This document shows positions 18,566 through 29,967 of a stretch of 64,000 bases of DNA, one piece after another. Both the position numbers and the translations under genes were made by a program. The DNA is from Flavobacterium sp. M31R6 (lineage in GTDB: Bacteria; Bacteroidota; Bacteroidia; Flavobacteriales; Flavobacteriaceae). Numbering within the stretch: the first letter of the stretch is position 1; each line of letters opens with the position of its first letter. Where the stretch lies: assembly GCF_013284035.1 (NCBI RefSeq), contig NZ_CP054141.1, forward strand, positions 1,860,001-1,924,000, written 5' to 3'. The notes beneath the pieces are model-generated. The model was given only the letters and a program-made list of their open reading frames with translations, ran no database searches and was not told where the DNA came from.

Positions 18566-18720
18566 AAGAAATGAATTTATACAAATTTAATCAAAAGAGT
18601 GTTAGGAATAGTAGAACTTCTAATTTTTCTATTGAGTTTTATCGTTGAATTCTAGCTGGCTTATGATTTTTATGAATTCATTATGTAAGCCAAGAGGAGG
18701 GGAATAATTTGAATTTTGGT

Positions 18721-19659
18721 TTACTTTAAAAAATCAACAATAATTTCATTTACGTCTTTAGATTGATCCATGCTCAAAAAATGACCTGCATTTTTAATAA
18801 TTTCTGTTTTGTCGTTACTTAAAAATTCGTTGGCACGCAACAGACTTTTCTCTGAATTGATGACATCATGATCTCCAATAAGTACTAAAACAGGTATTGT
18901 TATCATTTTTAATTCCTCATCAGAAAAGGGTTGCATCTGTAAAATACTGGCATTGGATTTGGAATATTTGTTAGCCAAATAAAATTGTTTTTTATAGACA
19001 GGATTAATTTTATCTGGGTAGTAAGAAAATGCACTTAATGTTTTTTTGAGTTTCTTTTTGTTTGGAAAAAATTTTAAAAATAGTGCTGATGATGCTTTTC
19101 CCTTTTGATCAACATTATTAAAAGTCTGGGCTGGACTTATCAATACGAGTTTGTCAATTTTGCTATTTTTTTGGATTGTCAATAAAGTGGCAATCCAACC
19201 TCCTCGTGAGGCTCCTATTATATCGAAATTTTTGAATTTATAATAGTTAAAAATTTGAGTGTACCAATTTACGATTTCATCAGTGGAGAGTGAATTTCCT
19301 TTAAATTCAGATTTTCCAGCTTCCAATAAGAAATCAACGGCGTATACGCGATGGTTTTTTGATAGTGCTGCGCTGTTGGGGAACCACATAGTAGAACTAG
19401 CATCCATACCATGAAGCAAAAGCAATGGTTTGGCATCTTTTGGGCCACTAATAATGATATGAGCCTTGCCAAAACTGGTTGCTACGTATTCTTCTTTATA
19501 AGGAACTTTCCAAAGTTGTAATGACTTATTGTAAGAGTTAATGTATTGTGTTTTTTCTTTTTTTCTTTTAAAAACGTATTCGTCAATTTTCTTCTCCTTG
19601 GATACGCTACAGCTTATAAGTAGAACAAATACAATGATTTTGGATACTAATTTATACAT
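18721..19659 (-). CDS. lipoprotein alpha/beta hydrolase
   Basis: Alpha/beta hydrolase of 312 residues from ATG 19659. A further 13 codons upstream open only with a TTG and would spoil the signal peptide. A lipobox-type signal ends LLISC near residue 17, predicting membrane anchoring. The hydrolase core has the oxyanion HGMDASS, the nucleophile elbow GASRGG (Ser in DIIGASRGGW), the acid near GDHDVI and the C-terminal His in NAGHFLS. The substrate is unknown. It is a single gene between the toxin-antitoxin unit and rlmF. Confidence 0.83.
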   Translation of the reverse strand: MYKLVSKIIVFVLLISCSVSKEKKIDEYVFKRKKEKTQYINSYNKSLQLWKVPYKEEYVATSFGKAHIIISGPKDAKPLLLLHGMDASSTMWFPNSAALSKNHRVYAVDFLLEAGKSEFKGNSLSTDEIVNWYTQIFNYYKFKNFDIIGASRGGWIATLLTIQKNSKIDKLVLISPAQTFNNVDQKGKASSALFLKFFPNKKKLKKTLSAFSYYPDKINPVYKKQFYLANKYSKSNASILQMQPFSDEELKMITIPVLVLIGDHDVINSEKSLLRANEFLSNDKTEIIKNAGHFLSMDQSKDVNEIIVDFLK

Positions 19660-19771
19660 AGCGATTAAGTTGAATTTTTTTAAATGTAGTGAAAGCAAAT
19701 CGTTTTTTAGCTTTTCTTACTGCTTTAAATAGTGATTCAAACTTAAAAGTGAAAATCAGTTTTTACAAATA

Positions 19772-20719
19772 TTAAAATTTCCAAGCTTTTTGTTGTGCTT
19801 CACTCATAAAAGTCCATGCAACGATTCGGCTTGTTTTTTGACCTTGGGCCATTTCTATTGTTTTATGAATAGCCGCGACATTGTTTAAGGTTTTGTATAT
19901 TGTATTCAAATTGGATTGTTTTGATACTAATGTAGTAAACCAAAGACATTGCATAGGATATTTGGCGCTTTCATAAATCATTTGCTTGATAAAGCCTAAT
20001 TCACCGCCTTCACACCACAATTCAGCATTTTGTCCGCCAAAATTAAGTATTGGTTTTGCGGCTTTTGGAGCATTTGGAGTAAGATTGTTAACTTTTCGAA
20101 GACTGCTTTTTGTTGCTTCTTCGGATGAAGAATGAAAAGGAGGATTGCAGATGGTAAACGTGAATCGATCCTCGGGAGCTATAATGTTTTTGAAAATAAA
20201 ACGAGAATTTATCTGTAATTGCAGACTTATTGCTTCTGCCAATTTTGGATTGTGTTCGATGATTTTTTTACAATTTTGAATTGCATTTTCATCGATATCA
20301 GTTCCTACAAATGACCAGCCATAAATAGCATTTCCTAATATTGGATAAATACAATTGGCTCCAATACCAATGTCGAGACCCATAATGGTTTCTCCCTGTG
20401 GAATTACGCCATTATTTGTTGTAGCCAATAAATCTGCGAGGTAATGAATATAGTCGGCTCTACCTGGAATTGGCGGGCATAAAAAATCAGCTGGGATATC
20501 CCAGTTTTGAATATCGTAATTGGTGATTAATAAAGCCTTATTAAGCGCTTTTACCGCATCGGGATTACTAAAGTCAATCGTTTCTATGTTGTGTTCATTA
20601 ACGAAAACAAAATCTCCCAATTCGGGGTGATTTAGTGTTAATAGTTCAAAGTTATATCCAAATCGGTGAAGATTTTTTGGATGTAAAGTTGTCTTTTCGG
20701 TATTCTTTGTAGATTTCAT
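19772..20719 (-). CDS. rlmF: 23S rRNA adenine-1618 N6-methyltransferase
   Basis: SAM-dependent methyltransferase that modifies A1618 of 23S rRNA. At 315 residues it is normal length. It has the family start HPKNLHRFGYNFELL, the SAM-binding DIGIGANCIYPI (motif I) and the catalytic NPPF in TICNPPFHSS. The C-terminal segment QGQKTSRIVAWTF is typical of RlmF. A TATCTTTG -7 element precedes it. Confidence 0.93.
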   Translation of the reverse strand: MKSTKNTEKTTLHPKNLHRFGYNFELLTLNHPELGDFVFVNEHNIETIDFSNPDAVKALNKALLITNYDIQNWDIPADFLCPPIPGRADYIHYLADLLATTNNGVIPQGETIMGLDIGIGANCIYPILGNAIYGWSFVGTDIDENAIQNCKKIIEHNPKLAEAISLQLQINSRFIFKNIIAPEDRFTFTICNPPFHSSSEEATKSSLRKVNNLTPNAPKAAKPILNFGGQNAELWCEGGELGFIKQMIYESAKYPMQCLWFTTLVSKQSNLNTIYKTLNNVAAIHKTIEMAQGQKTSRIVAWTFMSEAQQKAWKF

Positions 20720-20735
20720 TTCCTAAATTTCGCTG

Positions 20736-20743
20736 CAAAGATA
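20736..20743 (-). promoter_or_regulatory. -7 element of rlmF
   Basis: The minus-strand sequence TATCTTTG matches TAnnTTTG, 17 bases upstream of the ATG. Confidence 0.5.
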
Positions 20744-20943
20744 GTCAATCCTTTCTTGTAATTGATAAAACACCTATTTGCAGCTGTTTTTGTTTGTTAT
20801 TATTACAATAATCAAGCCAAAGTATTTGATATGTAGTTGGTTGTATTTTTTGTGCTGTGATAAATAGATTGTTTTTTGTACTGTTTTTTTTAAAATGAGT
20901 ACAAATTTGAATAGTTTTTACTGTATTGAAAACTAGAATTTTA

Positions 20944-21606
20944 CTAATCGATGCATTCCATTAATAGCAAATCGCCATCGTTGTGGTTGATGGTTACAAT
21001 TCCGTCATGGGCAACTTCGTTGCTGCTTCCTGTTCTGTACCCCATAGTCAAGGTGTCATTTTCTAAAGGATACACTAAATTTTTAGAATATATTCCGTTG
21101 ACAATTCCAATGGGAATTAATGAAATAGGCGTTCCTGCAGTGTACCATTTTTCAAATTTATTGGGAAGCAAAAATATTTTGGAGTGATCGTCCAGAATGA
21201 CGATTTTAATTAAATTTCGATAGCGAACTATATTCGTGAGATTGGTAATCGTGTGGTCAGCTCTTTTTCCTGTGGCCCAAACTACATTTACGGCAGGAAT
21301 TTTTCTTTCGATTAAATAATCCAATGCTTTTTCTAGATCAGTTTTGTTTTGATCTGGTGTATGAACAATTTCCAATGGATATTGTGAAGTTTGATATTTT
21401 TCAGGATCAAAACCACGGTCAAAATCACCCAGCAGTACATCAATTTTAATGTCCAATTGCATGACGCGTTCTATGGCCGAGTCCAACACAATTACTAATG
21501 GAGACCATTCGAGTAATTGTCCCAGTAATTCTGGATGACATGCTGCTCCGTTTGCAATTATTAAAGCGGGTTCTTGGTCGTCGCGAACGATATGATGTGA
21601 AGACAT
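20944..21606 (-). CDS. thiamine pyrophosphokinase
   Basis: Transfers pyrophosphate from ATP to thiamine to make thiamine diphosphate. It has 220 residues. The N-terminal catalytic domain holds the acidic motifs LLGDFDR and TPDQNKTDLEKAL and a GKRADHT segment; the C-terminal beta-domain (about 135-220) binds thiamine, with SLIPIG and LENDTLTMGYRTGSSNE. Its start abuts a stretch of AGATTTT repeats. No TPP riboswitch is seen upstream. Confidence 0.92.
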   Translation of the reverse strand: MSSHHIVRDDQEPALIIANGAACHPELLGQLLEWSPLVIVLDSAIERVMQLDIKIDVLLGDFDRGFDPEKYQTSQYPLEIVHTPDQNKTDLEKALDYLIERKIPAVNVVWATGKRADHTITNLTNIVRYRNLIKIVILDDHSKIFLLPNKFEKWYTAGTPISLIPIGIVNGIYSKNLVYPLENDTLTMGYRTGSSNEVAHDGIVTINHNDGDLLLMECID

Positions 21607-21787
21607 TTTAGATTTTAGATTTTAGAATGCAGATTTTAGATTTTAGATTTTTTGAATTGTAGAAAAACTAAATGTCCAAAAGCAGTTTATTTTCTTTTTA
21701 TAGTAATAGTTCAGTTTCTATTTTTTTTGTAAATGTATGAAAAACAAAAATTAGTTAATTATTAATCTAAAATCTGAATTCTAAAAT
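21607..21787. repeat. inverted AGATTTT-repeat arms flanking an intergenic gap
   Basis: One arm (about 21607-21648) is built of TTTAGA/AGATTTT repeats. The opposite arm (about 21763-21787) carries the complement, AATCTAAAATCTGAATTC. Together they could fold into a long imperfect hairpin between the DUF4249 and thiamine pyrophosphokinase genes. Similar AATCTAAAATC words occur at 40808-40850 and after the gene ending at 14673. Confidence 0.5.
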
Positions 21788-21797
21788 CATCAATTCC

Positions 21798-22619
21798 TTA
21801 TTGAATTGTGTATTCTTTCGAATCGCTTTCGCTTACCGAAAAATAACCTAAAGGATAATTGTCGGGATTGGTGGTGTTGACTACGTTACCTCTGACCGTG
21901 GATGGAGGAGACTGAAACGGACCGCCACCGTTTTGTCCCGCTAGGCTGATAATAATACTCATGTAGTTGTAATAACTTTTAGAAATTCCCAAATGGGTAA
22001 CGTTGACTTTTTCACCCACTTTTAAAGAGTCATTTTGGGAGATACTAAAAAATTCATTTCCGTTAAAAAAGGTGTCATCGTCCGTATAGAGATTTGTTGT
22101 TTTTTGATTTTTATAATTATAGCGGTATAAATAGAAATTGATTTCGTCGGCAGGGTCATTAAAATAGGCTTTGACCTCAATGTCTTTTCCGCTAAATCCA
22201 CCATTATTATTTTGTGTAAACTTTGTAATCGCCGCCACTGGGTACATTTTTTCGGTGGCAGTATATGTTTCTCCATTTGTTTTAATGGTTAAGGTATAGG
22301 TTTCATTTAGTTGAGGTTCAAAATTAGAACAAACATACATTCCTGTTTTTGGGTTTTCAATAAAATTAAAAATCTTATTGGAACTATTTGTCACAGTCAC
22401 AACTGCCCCGGAGACCACAGGAATTACGTTCTCGAAATAACCTGTTGTCGTGGTTAGTTTTATGTATTGGACGCTTCCTTCTGTCCCTTTTTGCCAATTG
22501 ATTGCCGCTTCAACAGCCAATCTAGGAGCCGCAGTATCTACATCTACTTTTATAACATCTTCACAGCCTGTGCATACAATGGCGACGATTATTATTAGGG
22601 TTGCGATTAATTTTTTCAT
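21798..22619 (-). CDS. DUF4249 lipoprotein
   Basis: A 273-residue lipoprotein of the DUF4249 family. The signal peptide ends in a lipobox VCTGC near residue 19, followed by EDVIKVDVDTAAPRLAVEA, the usual start of the mature family members. The rest is beta-rich. The gene lies 38 bases downstream of the TonB-dependent receptor, the standard pairing of this family in Bacteroidota, so it is probably an accessory or substrate-binding partner of the receptor at the outer membrane. The ligand is unknown. Confidence 0.87.
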   Translation of the reverse strand: MKKLIATLIIIVAIVCTGCEDVIKVDVDTAAPRLAVEAAINWQKGTEGSVQYIKLTTTTGYFENVIPVVSGAVVTVTNSSNKIFNFIENPKTGMYVCSNFEPQLNETYTLTIKTNGETYTATEKMYPVAAITKFTQNNNGGFSGKDIEVKAYFNDPADEINFYLYRYNYKNQKTTNLYTDDDTFFNGNEFFSISQNDSLKVGEKVNVTHLGISKSYYNYMSIIISLAGQNGGGPFQSPPSTVRGNVVNTTNPDNYPLGYFSVSESDSKEYTIQ

Positions 22620-22657
22620 CGGTTCTATGTTTTAGTTCTCGTCTAATGAGAATATTT

Positions 22658-25066
22658 TTAAAATTTGAAATTATAACTTACAGCTGGCACGATACCAAAA
22701 ATGGATGTTTTCACGGCTTCGTTTGCACCTGTGTCCAGATTTTCCCTAAAGGCAATTGAAGCAGCATTTTTTCTATTGTAAACGTTGTAAATGCTGAAAA
22801 CCCATTCGCTTCTCCAATTTTTATTGTAATTTGGTTTTGGAGTTAATGTGGCCGAAATATCCAAATGATTAAAAGACGGTAATCGTTCCTTATTTCGCAA
22901 TCCGTAAATTGGGATGGTCATTCCCAGATATTGGTACTGTCCGTTTGGATAAGTGGTAGGCTGTCCCGTTTGATAAATAAAGTTGGCGCCGAAAGCCCAT
23001 TTTGGATTTAGATAATAAGAACCGGTAACGGCTAGATTGTTGACTTTATCATAAGCCGTATTGTACCATTGACCATTATTTATTCCAGTTTCTTCGGGCG
23101 TTCGTCCGGGCGTTTGTTGTTCGGATTTGGAAAGGGTATAGGATATCCAACCCGTTAGTTTTCCTTCGTTCTTTTTTAGCATCAGTTCGAGACCATAAGA
23201 GCGTAATTGTCCGTTCAATAAAACTTGCTCAATTGCTTTATTGGCAATTAAGTTGGCTCCATCAATATAATCCAATCTGTTTTGTACTTCTTTATAAAAA
23301 CCACTAACTTCGGTGGAATAGGCTCCTTCTTTGAATTTTTTAAAATAACCCAAGGCTACTTGATCGGCAATTTGAGGTTTGATATAGGTGCCGCTCGGAG
23401 TCCATACATCCAACGGAGTAGGTGAGGATGTATTCGAAATTAACTGTAAGTACTGAACCATTCGGTTGTAACTCGCTTGAAAAGACTGGTTTTCATTGAG
23501 CTGATAATTGACGCTTAATCGAGGTTCCAAATAGTCGAAGCTTCTAATTACTTCGTTTTTGCTGTACTGTTTTGTACCAATAGGAGTTGCTTTTTCATAG
23601 ATTTGAAATTGTGAATTGAACAATACAGGATTGTTATTCTCATATAAATTCACCGTTGAAGAGCCTACATTGTAAAATAAACTGTAACGTAATCCATAAT
23701 TGATATCAATTCGTTCGGTTATTTTTTGCTCAGCATTGATATAAATTGCAGGTTCATATGCATATTTTTTTTCGAGTTGGTCAGGATTAATTCCCGAGTC
23801 AGGACTTGAAGGTTTTATGGTTCCTGGATTGAATTCGTAATAGATACCATTTACCCCGAAATTCAATTTTAATTTGTCTGAAACATAACTTCTGAAATCG
23901 TATTTAATGTTGAAGTTCTTAATACCCGATCTCCATTCGAAACCAACAAAATCAAGATCCAAACCATAGTAATAATCACTAAAAATAGCAGATAGGTTTG
24001 AGAAAAGTTTTTCAGAAAACAAATGATTCCAACGGGTATTGAAAGTGGTATTTCCGTATATATTCGTAAAACTTTTATTTATTGCAAATACATCTCGACC
24101 AAAATAGCCCGACATGTATAAGTTATTATTTGGAGTTAATTTATAGCTTAGTTTTGCATTCAAATCATAAAAATAGGCAGCGTTGTCTTTTTGATCTTCG
24201 GATAGTTTTAGAAATAAATGTGCATAGGAAGCTCGGCCGGCGATAAGAAAAGAGCCTTTATTTTTTACTATGGGTCCCTCGGCCAAAAGGCGGCTGGTTA
24301 TCAACCCAATTCCACCACTCATGTGGAAATCGTTACTGTTTCCGTCTTTTTGATATATGTCCAAAACCGAAGATGCCCTTCCTCCATAACGGGCTGGAAT
24401 TCCTCCTTTGTACAGTTTGATATCCTTTACGGCATCTGGATTAAAAATAGAAAAGAATCCAAAAACGTGTGAAGAGTTAAAAATACTGGCTTCATCCATC
24501 AAAATTAAATTTTGGTCGGCGCCCCCTCCGCGAACATTGAATCCAGAAGCAGCTTCACCAGCATTGGTAACACCGGGAAGCAATAAAATAGATTTGATAA
24601 TATCGACTTCACCCAGTACTACCGGCATTTTTTTAATTGTTGCCACCGAAAGTTTGTTTACACCCATTTCGGGTTTTCGGTTTTCGGTTTGGCTATCGTT
24701 GCTATTGATAATGACTTCTTTCAGAACATTTTCACTACCCGTCAATTTGAAATTCATTTTGGTATTTTTATCCAAATTGACTGTCTCCTCGGTAGTCTGA
24801 AACCCTATTGATGTGATTTGAATTTTATAGACACCTTTTGGCAATGTGATGGAATAAAAGCCGTACTCATTTGTAATAACTCCAGTTTTTAATTCAGGAA
24901 TCGAAACGTTGACCCCAATTAATGTTTCATTACTATTGCTGTCCGAGATGGTTCCGCTAAGTGTGAACTTCTGTTTATTCGATTCGTTATTGCTCGTATC
25001 CTGCGAAAAAGTGTAAAAAGAAGTGAGCAGTAAAAGGAATAAGTAAATAATTTTCTTTGAAATCAT
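22658..25066 (-). CDS. TonB-dependent receptor with CarboxypepD_reg-like domain
   Basis: Outer-membrane active transporter, 802 residues. The signal peptide covers 1-21. A carboxypeptidase-regulatory-like domain (about 32-115) contains GTISDSNSNETLIGVNVSI. The plug (about 120-240) includes NVRGGGADQNLILMDEA, and a 22-strand-type barrel (about 250-802) ends in VSYNFKF, with a C-terminal Phe. It is cotranscribed with the DUF4249 lipoprotein. The family imports siderophores, peptides or glycans; nothing here fixes the ligand. Confidence 0.93.
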   Translation of the reverse strand: MISKKIIYLFLLLLTSFYTFSQDTSNNESNKQKFTLSGTISDSNSNETLIGVNVSIPELKTGVITNEYGFYSITLPKGVYKIQITSIGFQTTEETVNLDKNTKMNFKLTGSENVLKEVIINSNDSQTENRKPEMGVNKLSVATIKKMPVVLGEVDIIKSILLLPGVTNAGEAASGFNVRGGGADQNLILMDEASIFNSSHVFGFFSIFNPDAVKDIKLYKGGIPARYGGRASSVLDIYQKDGNSNDFHMSGGIGLITSRLLAEGPIVKNKGSFLIAGRASYAHLFLKLSEDQKDNAAYFYDLNAKLSYKLTPNNNLYMSGYFGRDVFAINKSFTNIYGNTTFNTRWNHLFSEKLFSNLSAIFSDYYYGLDLDFVGFEWRSGIKNFNIKYDFRSYVSDKLKLNFGVNGIYYEFNPGTIKPSSPDSGINPDQLEKKYAYEPAIYINAEQKITERIDINYGLRYSLFYNVGSSTVNLYENNNPVLFNSQFQIYEKATPIGTKQYSKNEVIRSFDYLEPRLSVNYQLNENQSFQASYNRMVQYLQLISNTSSPTPLDVWTPSGTYIKPQIADQVALGYFKKFKEGAYSTEVSGFYKEVQNRLDYIDGANLIANKAIEQVLLNGQLRSYGLELMLKKNEGKLTGWISYTLSKSEQQTPGRTPEETGINNGQWYNTAYDKVNNLAVTGSYYLNPKWAFGANFIYQTGQPTTYPNGQYQYLGMTIPIYGLRNKERLPSFNHLDISATLTPKPNYNKNWRSEWVFSIYNVYNRKNAASIAFRENLDTGANEAVKTSIFGIVPAVSYNFKF

Positions 25067-25222
25067 TGTTTTGGTTTTGAATTACAAATGTCATTAAATC
25101 GGAGGTCAATTCGTACATAACATATGTTAATGTATCGTTAATAACGCTTGTTTGTTTTGATTTTGTATTGTTCGAAATAAAAATTATATGGAGCGAATGA
25201 ATAGGCTTTATCAGGAAACAAA

Positions 25223-25290
25223 GTTCCTGCTGCCCGCTAAATTCCATCTCGTAGAAAAAAGGAGATGGGATACCGCTTGCATCAGGGCTT
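25223..25290 (+). repeat. GGATACCGCTT intergenic element, copy A
   Basis: Layout: TCCTGCTGCCCGCT, then a hairpin CCATCTC / GAGATGG (25244-25250 and 25262-25268), then GGGATACCGCTTGCATCAGG and GCTT. The same order of blocks is found at about 31186, 38984 (reverse) and 40557. Confidence 0.75.
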
Positions 25291-25536
25291 ATATTTCTAA
25301 CTGCGTCAAAGATGTGAGCCTCGATTGCTTCACTATGGTTTTATTTTTATAGGAGTTTAGTCAACTTTTTTTGAAGTGGAAATCCTTATAAGTCGGGGTT
25401 CGGCTTTCGGCATCGCGTGCTGGACTGTATTTCCAAAAATGCCGAATCTTTCTGCTTCAAAAAATAATTGAATACAGGGTTTTAAATTCAGTGCTGATCC
25501 TTTCAATCATTGTTATCGGTCGTCTATCTCCACAAA

Positions 25537-25564
25537 AAAAGACAACCGTTTCTGGTTGTCTTTT
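25537..25564 (-). terminator. terminator of icd
   Basis: Stem AAAAGACAACC / GGTTGTCTTTT with a 6-base loop, followed on the minus strand by a T-run. Confidence 0.85.
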
Positions 25565-25589
25565 GAGTATAAAATGATAGCTTTTTGAA

Positions 25590-27836
<2,247 letters not shown>

Positions 27837-27889
27837 TCACAATTTATTTAAGGCCTTTTGTAGAATTACATCGTTTGAGTTAAGGCGGG

Positions 27890-27897
27890 CAAAGATA
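27890..27897 (-). promoter_or_regulatory. -7 element of icd
   Basis: The minus-strand sequence TATCTTTG matches TAnnTTTG, giving a leader of about 70 bases. Confidence 0.5.
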
Positions 27898-28040
27898 AGA
27901 AATGCAGTTGTAATAGTGGTTTTATTTGTATATAAAAAAATAAATTTAAATATATATTCTGTGATATTTTTAATTTGATATTTTAAGTACCATTTGATTC
28001 TTAAATTGTGATTTTTAATGCCATAAAATTATCAAAAAAA

Positions 28041-28074
28041 AAGTCCCAATCTCGATTTTCATCGGTTGGGACTT
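28041..28074 (-). terminator. terminator of rplS
   Basis: Stem AAGTCCCAA / TTGGGACTT with a 16-base loop, followed on the minus strand by a T-run. Confidence 0.85.
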
Positions 28075-28100
28075 TTTTATCATTAAAGAAATAGCGTAAA

Positions 28101-28451
28101 CTATCTTCTTTTGTCTCTAATCTTAGCTTTTTTACCAGTAAGTTGTCTGAAGTAGAAAATTCTAGCTCTACGTACAGCACCTTTCTTGTTGATTTCAATT
28201 TTTTGCAAAGCTGGCAAGTTTACTGGGAAGATACGCTCAACTCCAATTGCTCCTGACATTTTACGAATTGTAAAAGTTTCTGTGTTAGCAGAACCTCTTC
28301 TTTGAATTACAACACCTTTAAAAAACTGTGTTCTTGTTTTTTCACCCTCTTTAATTTCGTAGTAAACTGTGATTGTGTCTCCAGCTCCGAATACAGGGAA
28401 ATCTTTTCTTGTTACGAATTCGTCTTGAACGAATTTCATCAAATCTGCCAT
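28101..28451 (-). CDS. rplS: 50S ribosomal protein L19
   Basis: Ribosomal protein at the 30S-50S interface, 116 residues, normal length. Typical segments are FPVFGAGDTITVYYEI, FKGVVIQRRGSANTETFTIR, GVERIFPVNLPALQKIE and VRRARIFYFRQLTGKKAKI. The gene is separated from trmD by one unrelated small gene rather than lying directly next to it. A TACATTTG -7 element suggests an independent promoter with a leader of about 70 bases. Confidence 0.98.
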   Translation of the reverse strand: MADLMKFVQDEFVTRKDFPVFGAGDTITVYYEIKEGEKTRTQFFKGVVIQRRGSANTETFTIRKMSGAIGVERIFPVNLPALQKIEINKKGAVRRARIFYFRQLTGKKAKIRDKRR

Positions 28452-28524
28452 GATAATTTGTTTAATTATGGTTTAAATAGAGCAACATTCGCGGTTTTCG
28501 CCAGAGGTTGGTCTAATGAGGGTG

Positions 28525-28532
28525 CAAATGTA
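28525..28532 (-). promoter_or_regulatory. -7 element of rplS
   Basis: The minus-strand sequence TACATTTG fits TAnnTTTG. The implied leader (about 28452-28520) includes a short GCGGTTTTCGCC hairpin-like stretch that might serve autoregulation (speculative). Confidence 0.5.
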
Positions 28533-28645
28533 AAAAATAATTATGAATTGTGAATTATAAATTTTTAAATTATTTAATTGCTAGTTTATTTGAAAAAAGC
28601 CGTTATTATTAAGAGCTATTTTGTGAATTGTATTGCTAGAATAAA

Positions 28646-29017
28646 TTAAGGAACCATTTTTGCTTGTTTTACTTTTTTTATGATTTCCGCAATTTTCTCG
28701 TCTGTTCTTGCTTTAATATCACTGTATTTGTTTATGCCCAACGATGAAGTCAACGTTTTGTCTCTTTTGTCAAATAATTTATCAATTTCTTTATCACGAT
28801 TTTCTTTTGATAATTTTTTTTCGTCCAGACCAAATAATTCCAATACTAATGTGCTGTTCGCATTTCCGAAATAGGTTTTTTCATCTTCACTTAGTGCGAT
28901 ACCATAAGTTTTGTTGAGTTCATTCAATAAGGATGTTCTATTTATTCCTTGCGCAAAGGAAACAGCTGAAATGAAAAAAGTAATAATTAAAATTACTTTG
29001 AAGATTATTTTTTTCAT
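28646..29017 (-). CDS. small secreted protein of unknown function
   Basis: A 123-residue protein with a clear signal peptide (1-22, ending SFAQ) and a highly charged, helix-prone mature part rich in Lys, Glu and Asp (ELFGLDEKKLSKENRDKEID, then KARTDEKIAEIIKKVKQ). I do not recognise the family. It sits between trmD and rplS on the same strand, with about 90 bases on the trmD side and about 195 on the rplS side, so it is probably transcribed separately or read through from trmD. Confidence 0.75.
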   Translation of the reverse strand: MKKIIFKVILIITFFISAVSFAQGINRTSLLNELNKTYGIALSEDEKTYFGNANSTLVLELFGLDEKKLSKENRDKEIDKLFDKRDKTLTSSLGINKYSDIKARTDEKIAEIIKKVKQAKMVP

Positions 29018-29106
29018 GATTTATACTTTTAAAGGTTACTAAGAAGTGAACTAATTCTTGTTTAAAGTATAAATATATGAAAATTAATTATCTAATGATT
29101 TGAAAA

Positions 29107-29784
29107 TTAATCGTTTAACAAGTCTGGTCTCCTGTTTTTCGTGTGTTCATAGGCCGTGTCTTCTCTCCATTTATCAATTTTGGCGAAATGGCCGCTTAAT
29201 AAAACATCAGGAACTTTCCAGCCTTTGTAGTCGGCAGGACGAGTATAGATGGGACCCGAAAGTAAACCATCCTGGAAACTATCGGTCAATGCCGAGGTTT
29301 CGTCACTCAATACTCCTGGAATCAATCGGATTAAGGCATCAGATAAAACCAAAGCACCCAATTCTCCTCCTGATAAAACATAATCACCTATTGAAATTTC
29401 CTTGGTGATAAAATGATCGCGCACGCGTTGATCGACACCTTTATAATGTCCACACAAAATGATGATGTTTTCATACATCGACATCGTGTTGGCCATTTTT
29501 TGGTTTAGCGTTTCGCCATCGGGAGACATATAAATGATTTCGTCGTAGGTTCTTTCACTTTTCAGGTGGGTGATACAGGCATCTATGGGTTGAACAGTCA
29601 TAACCATTCCAGCTCCACCACCAAAAGGATAATCGTCAACGCTTTTTTGTTTGTTGGTCGTATAATCTCTTAAATTATGAAAATGAACCTCCACCAATCC
29701 TTTGTCAATGGCGCGTTTCATAATCGAAGCTTCAAATGGACTTCTTAATAATTCAGGTAATACGGTTATAATGTCAATTCTCAT
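29107..29784 (-). CDS. trmD: tRNA (guanine-37 N1) methyltransferase
   Basis: SPOUT-class enzyme that makes m1G37 in tRNA and prevents frameshifting; essential in most bacteria. At 225 residues it is normal length. Motifs: [13 protein letters not shown] at the N terminus, the [11 protein letters not shown] loop, the trefoil knot with [12 protein letters not shown] and [20 protein letters not shown], and the C-terminal [25 protein letters not shown] element precedes it. Confidence 0.97.
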   Translation of the reverse strand: MRIDIITVLPELLRSPFEASIMKRAIDKGLVEVHFHNLRDYTTNKQKSVDDYPFGGGAGMVMTVQPIDACITHLKSERTYDEIIYMSPDGETLNQKMANTMSMYENIIILCGHYKGVDQRVRDHFITKEISIGDYVLSGGELGALVLSDALIRLIPGVLSDETSALTDSFQDGLLSGPIYTRPADYKGWKVPDVLLSGHFAKIDKWREDTAYEHTKNRRPDLLND

Positions 29785-29803
29785 GTTGCTTTTTTAGGAA
29801 CGG

Positions 29804-29811
29804 CAAAGGTA
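29804..29811 (-). promoter_or_regulatory. -7 element of trmD
   Basis: The minus-strand sequence TACCTTTG fits TAnnTTTG, 20 bases upstream of the ATG. Confidence 0.5.
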
Positions 29812-29880
29812 CAAATAAATTAGCAAGACCCATTTGTTACTTCAATTCAAAACAAATGGAATTTGGAGAACTTTTTTAAG

Positions 29881-29940
29881 CCATATAAGTAATATAAGGC
29901 CTTATAAGAAAACTTAAATGAACTTATATTACTTATATGG
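29881..29940. repeat. perfect 18-base inverted repeat (CATATAAG family)
   Basis: The left arm CCATATAAGTAATATAAG (29881-29898) is perfectly complementary to CTTATATTACTTATATGG (29923-29940), with a 24-base spacer. It lies between the nuclease stop and the trmD promoter and could end the nuclease transcript. It resembles the arms at 42629 and 47817. Confidence 0.8.
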
Positions 29941-29967
29941 TTATTTTTTTTCTCAGAATATTGTGGT

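Larger units (their letters stand above)
25067..25589. other. gene-free interval upstream of the receptor operon
   Basis: About 520 bases with no credible ORF. It holds one copy of the GGATACCGCTT element (25223-25290). A second imperfect palindrome spans about 25367-25470, with outer arms TTTTTTTGAAG and CTTCAAAAAA and inner TCGGCAT/ATGCCGA. The icd terminator lies at the end. No tRNA-like fold was recognised. Confidence 0.6.

Noticed and set aside
20720..20943. Possible TPP riboswitch near the thiamine pyrophosphokinase gene
   Set aside because: This gap is downstream of the kinase, and neither it nor the upstream side (21607-21797) shows the conserved CUGAGA...ACC thi-box features.
24987..25247. 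Minus-strand ORF of 86 codons overlapping the receptor start
   Set aside because: It overlaps the signal-peptide region of the TonB receptor in another frame and includes a repeat element; it resembles no protein I know.
25380..25450. Possible tRNA or riboswitch in the GC-richer gap segment
   Set aside because: No T-loop GGTTCGANTCC, acceptor stem or known riboswitch core could be identified; the pairing fits a simple palindrome.
28001..28198. Minus-strand ORF of 65 codons over the rplS 3' end
   Set aside because: Out of frame with rplS and running through its terminator hairpin.
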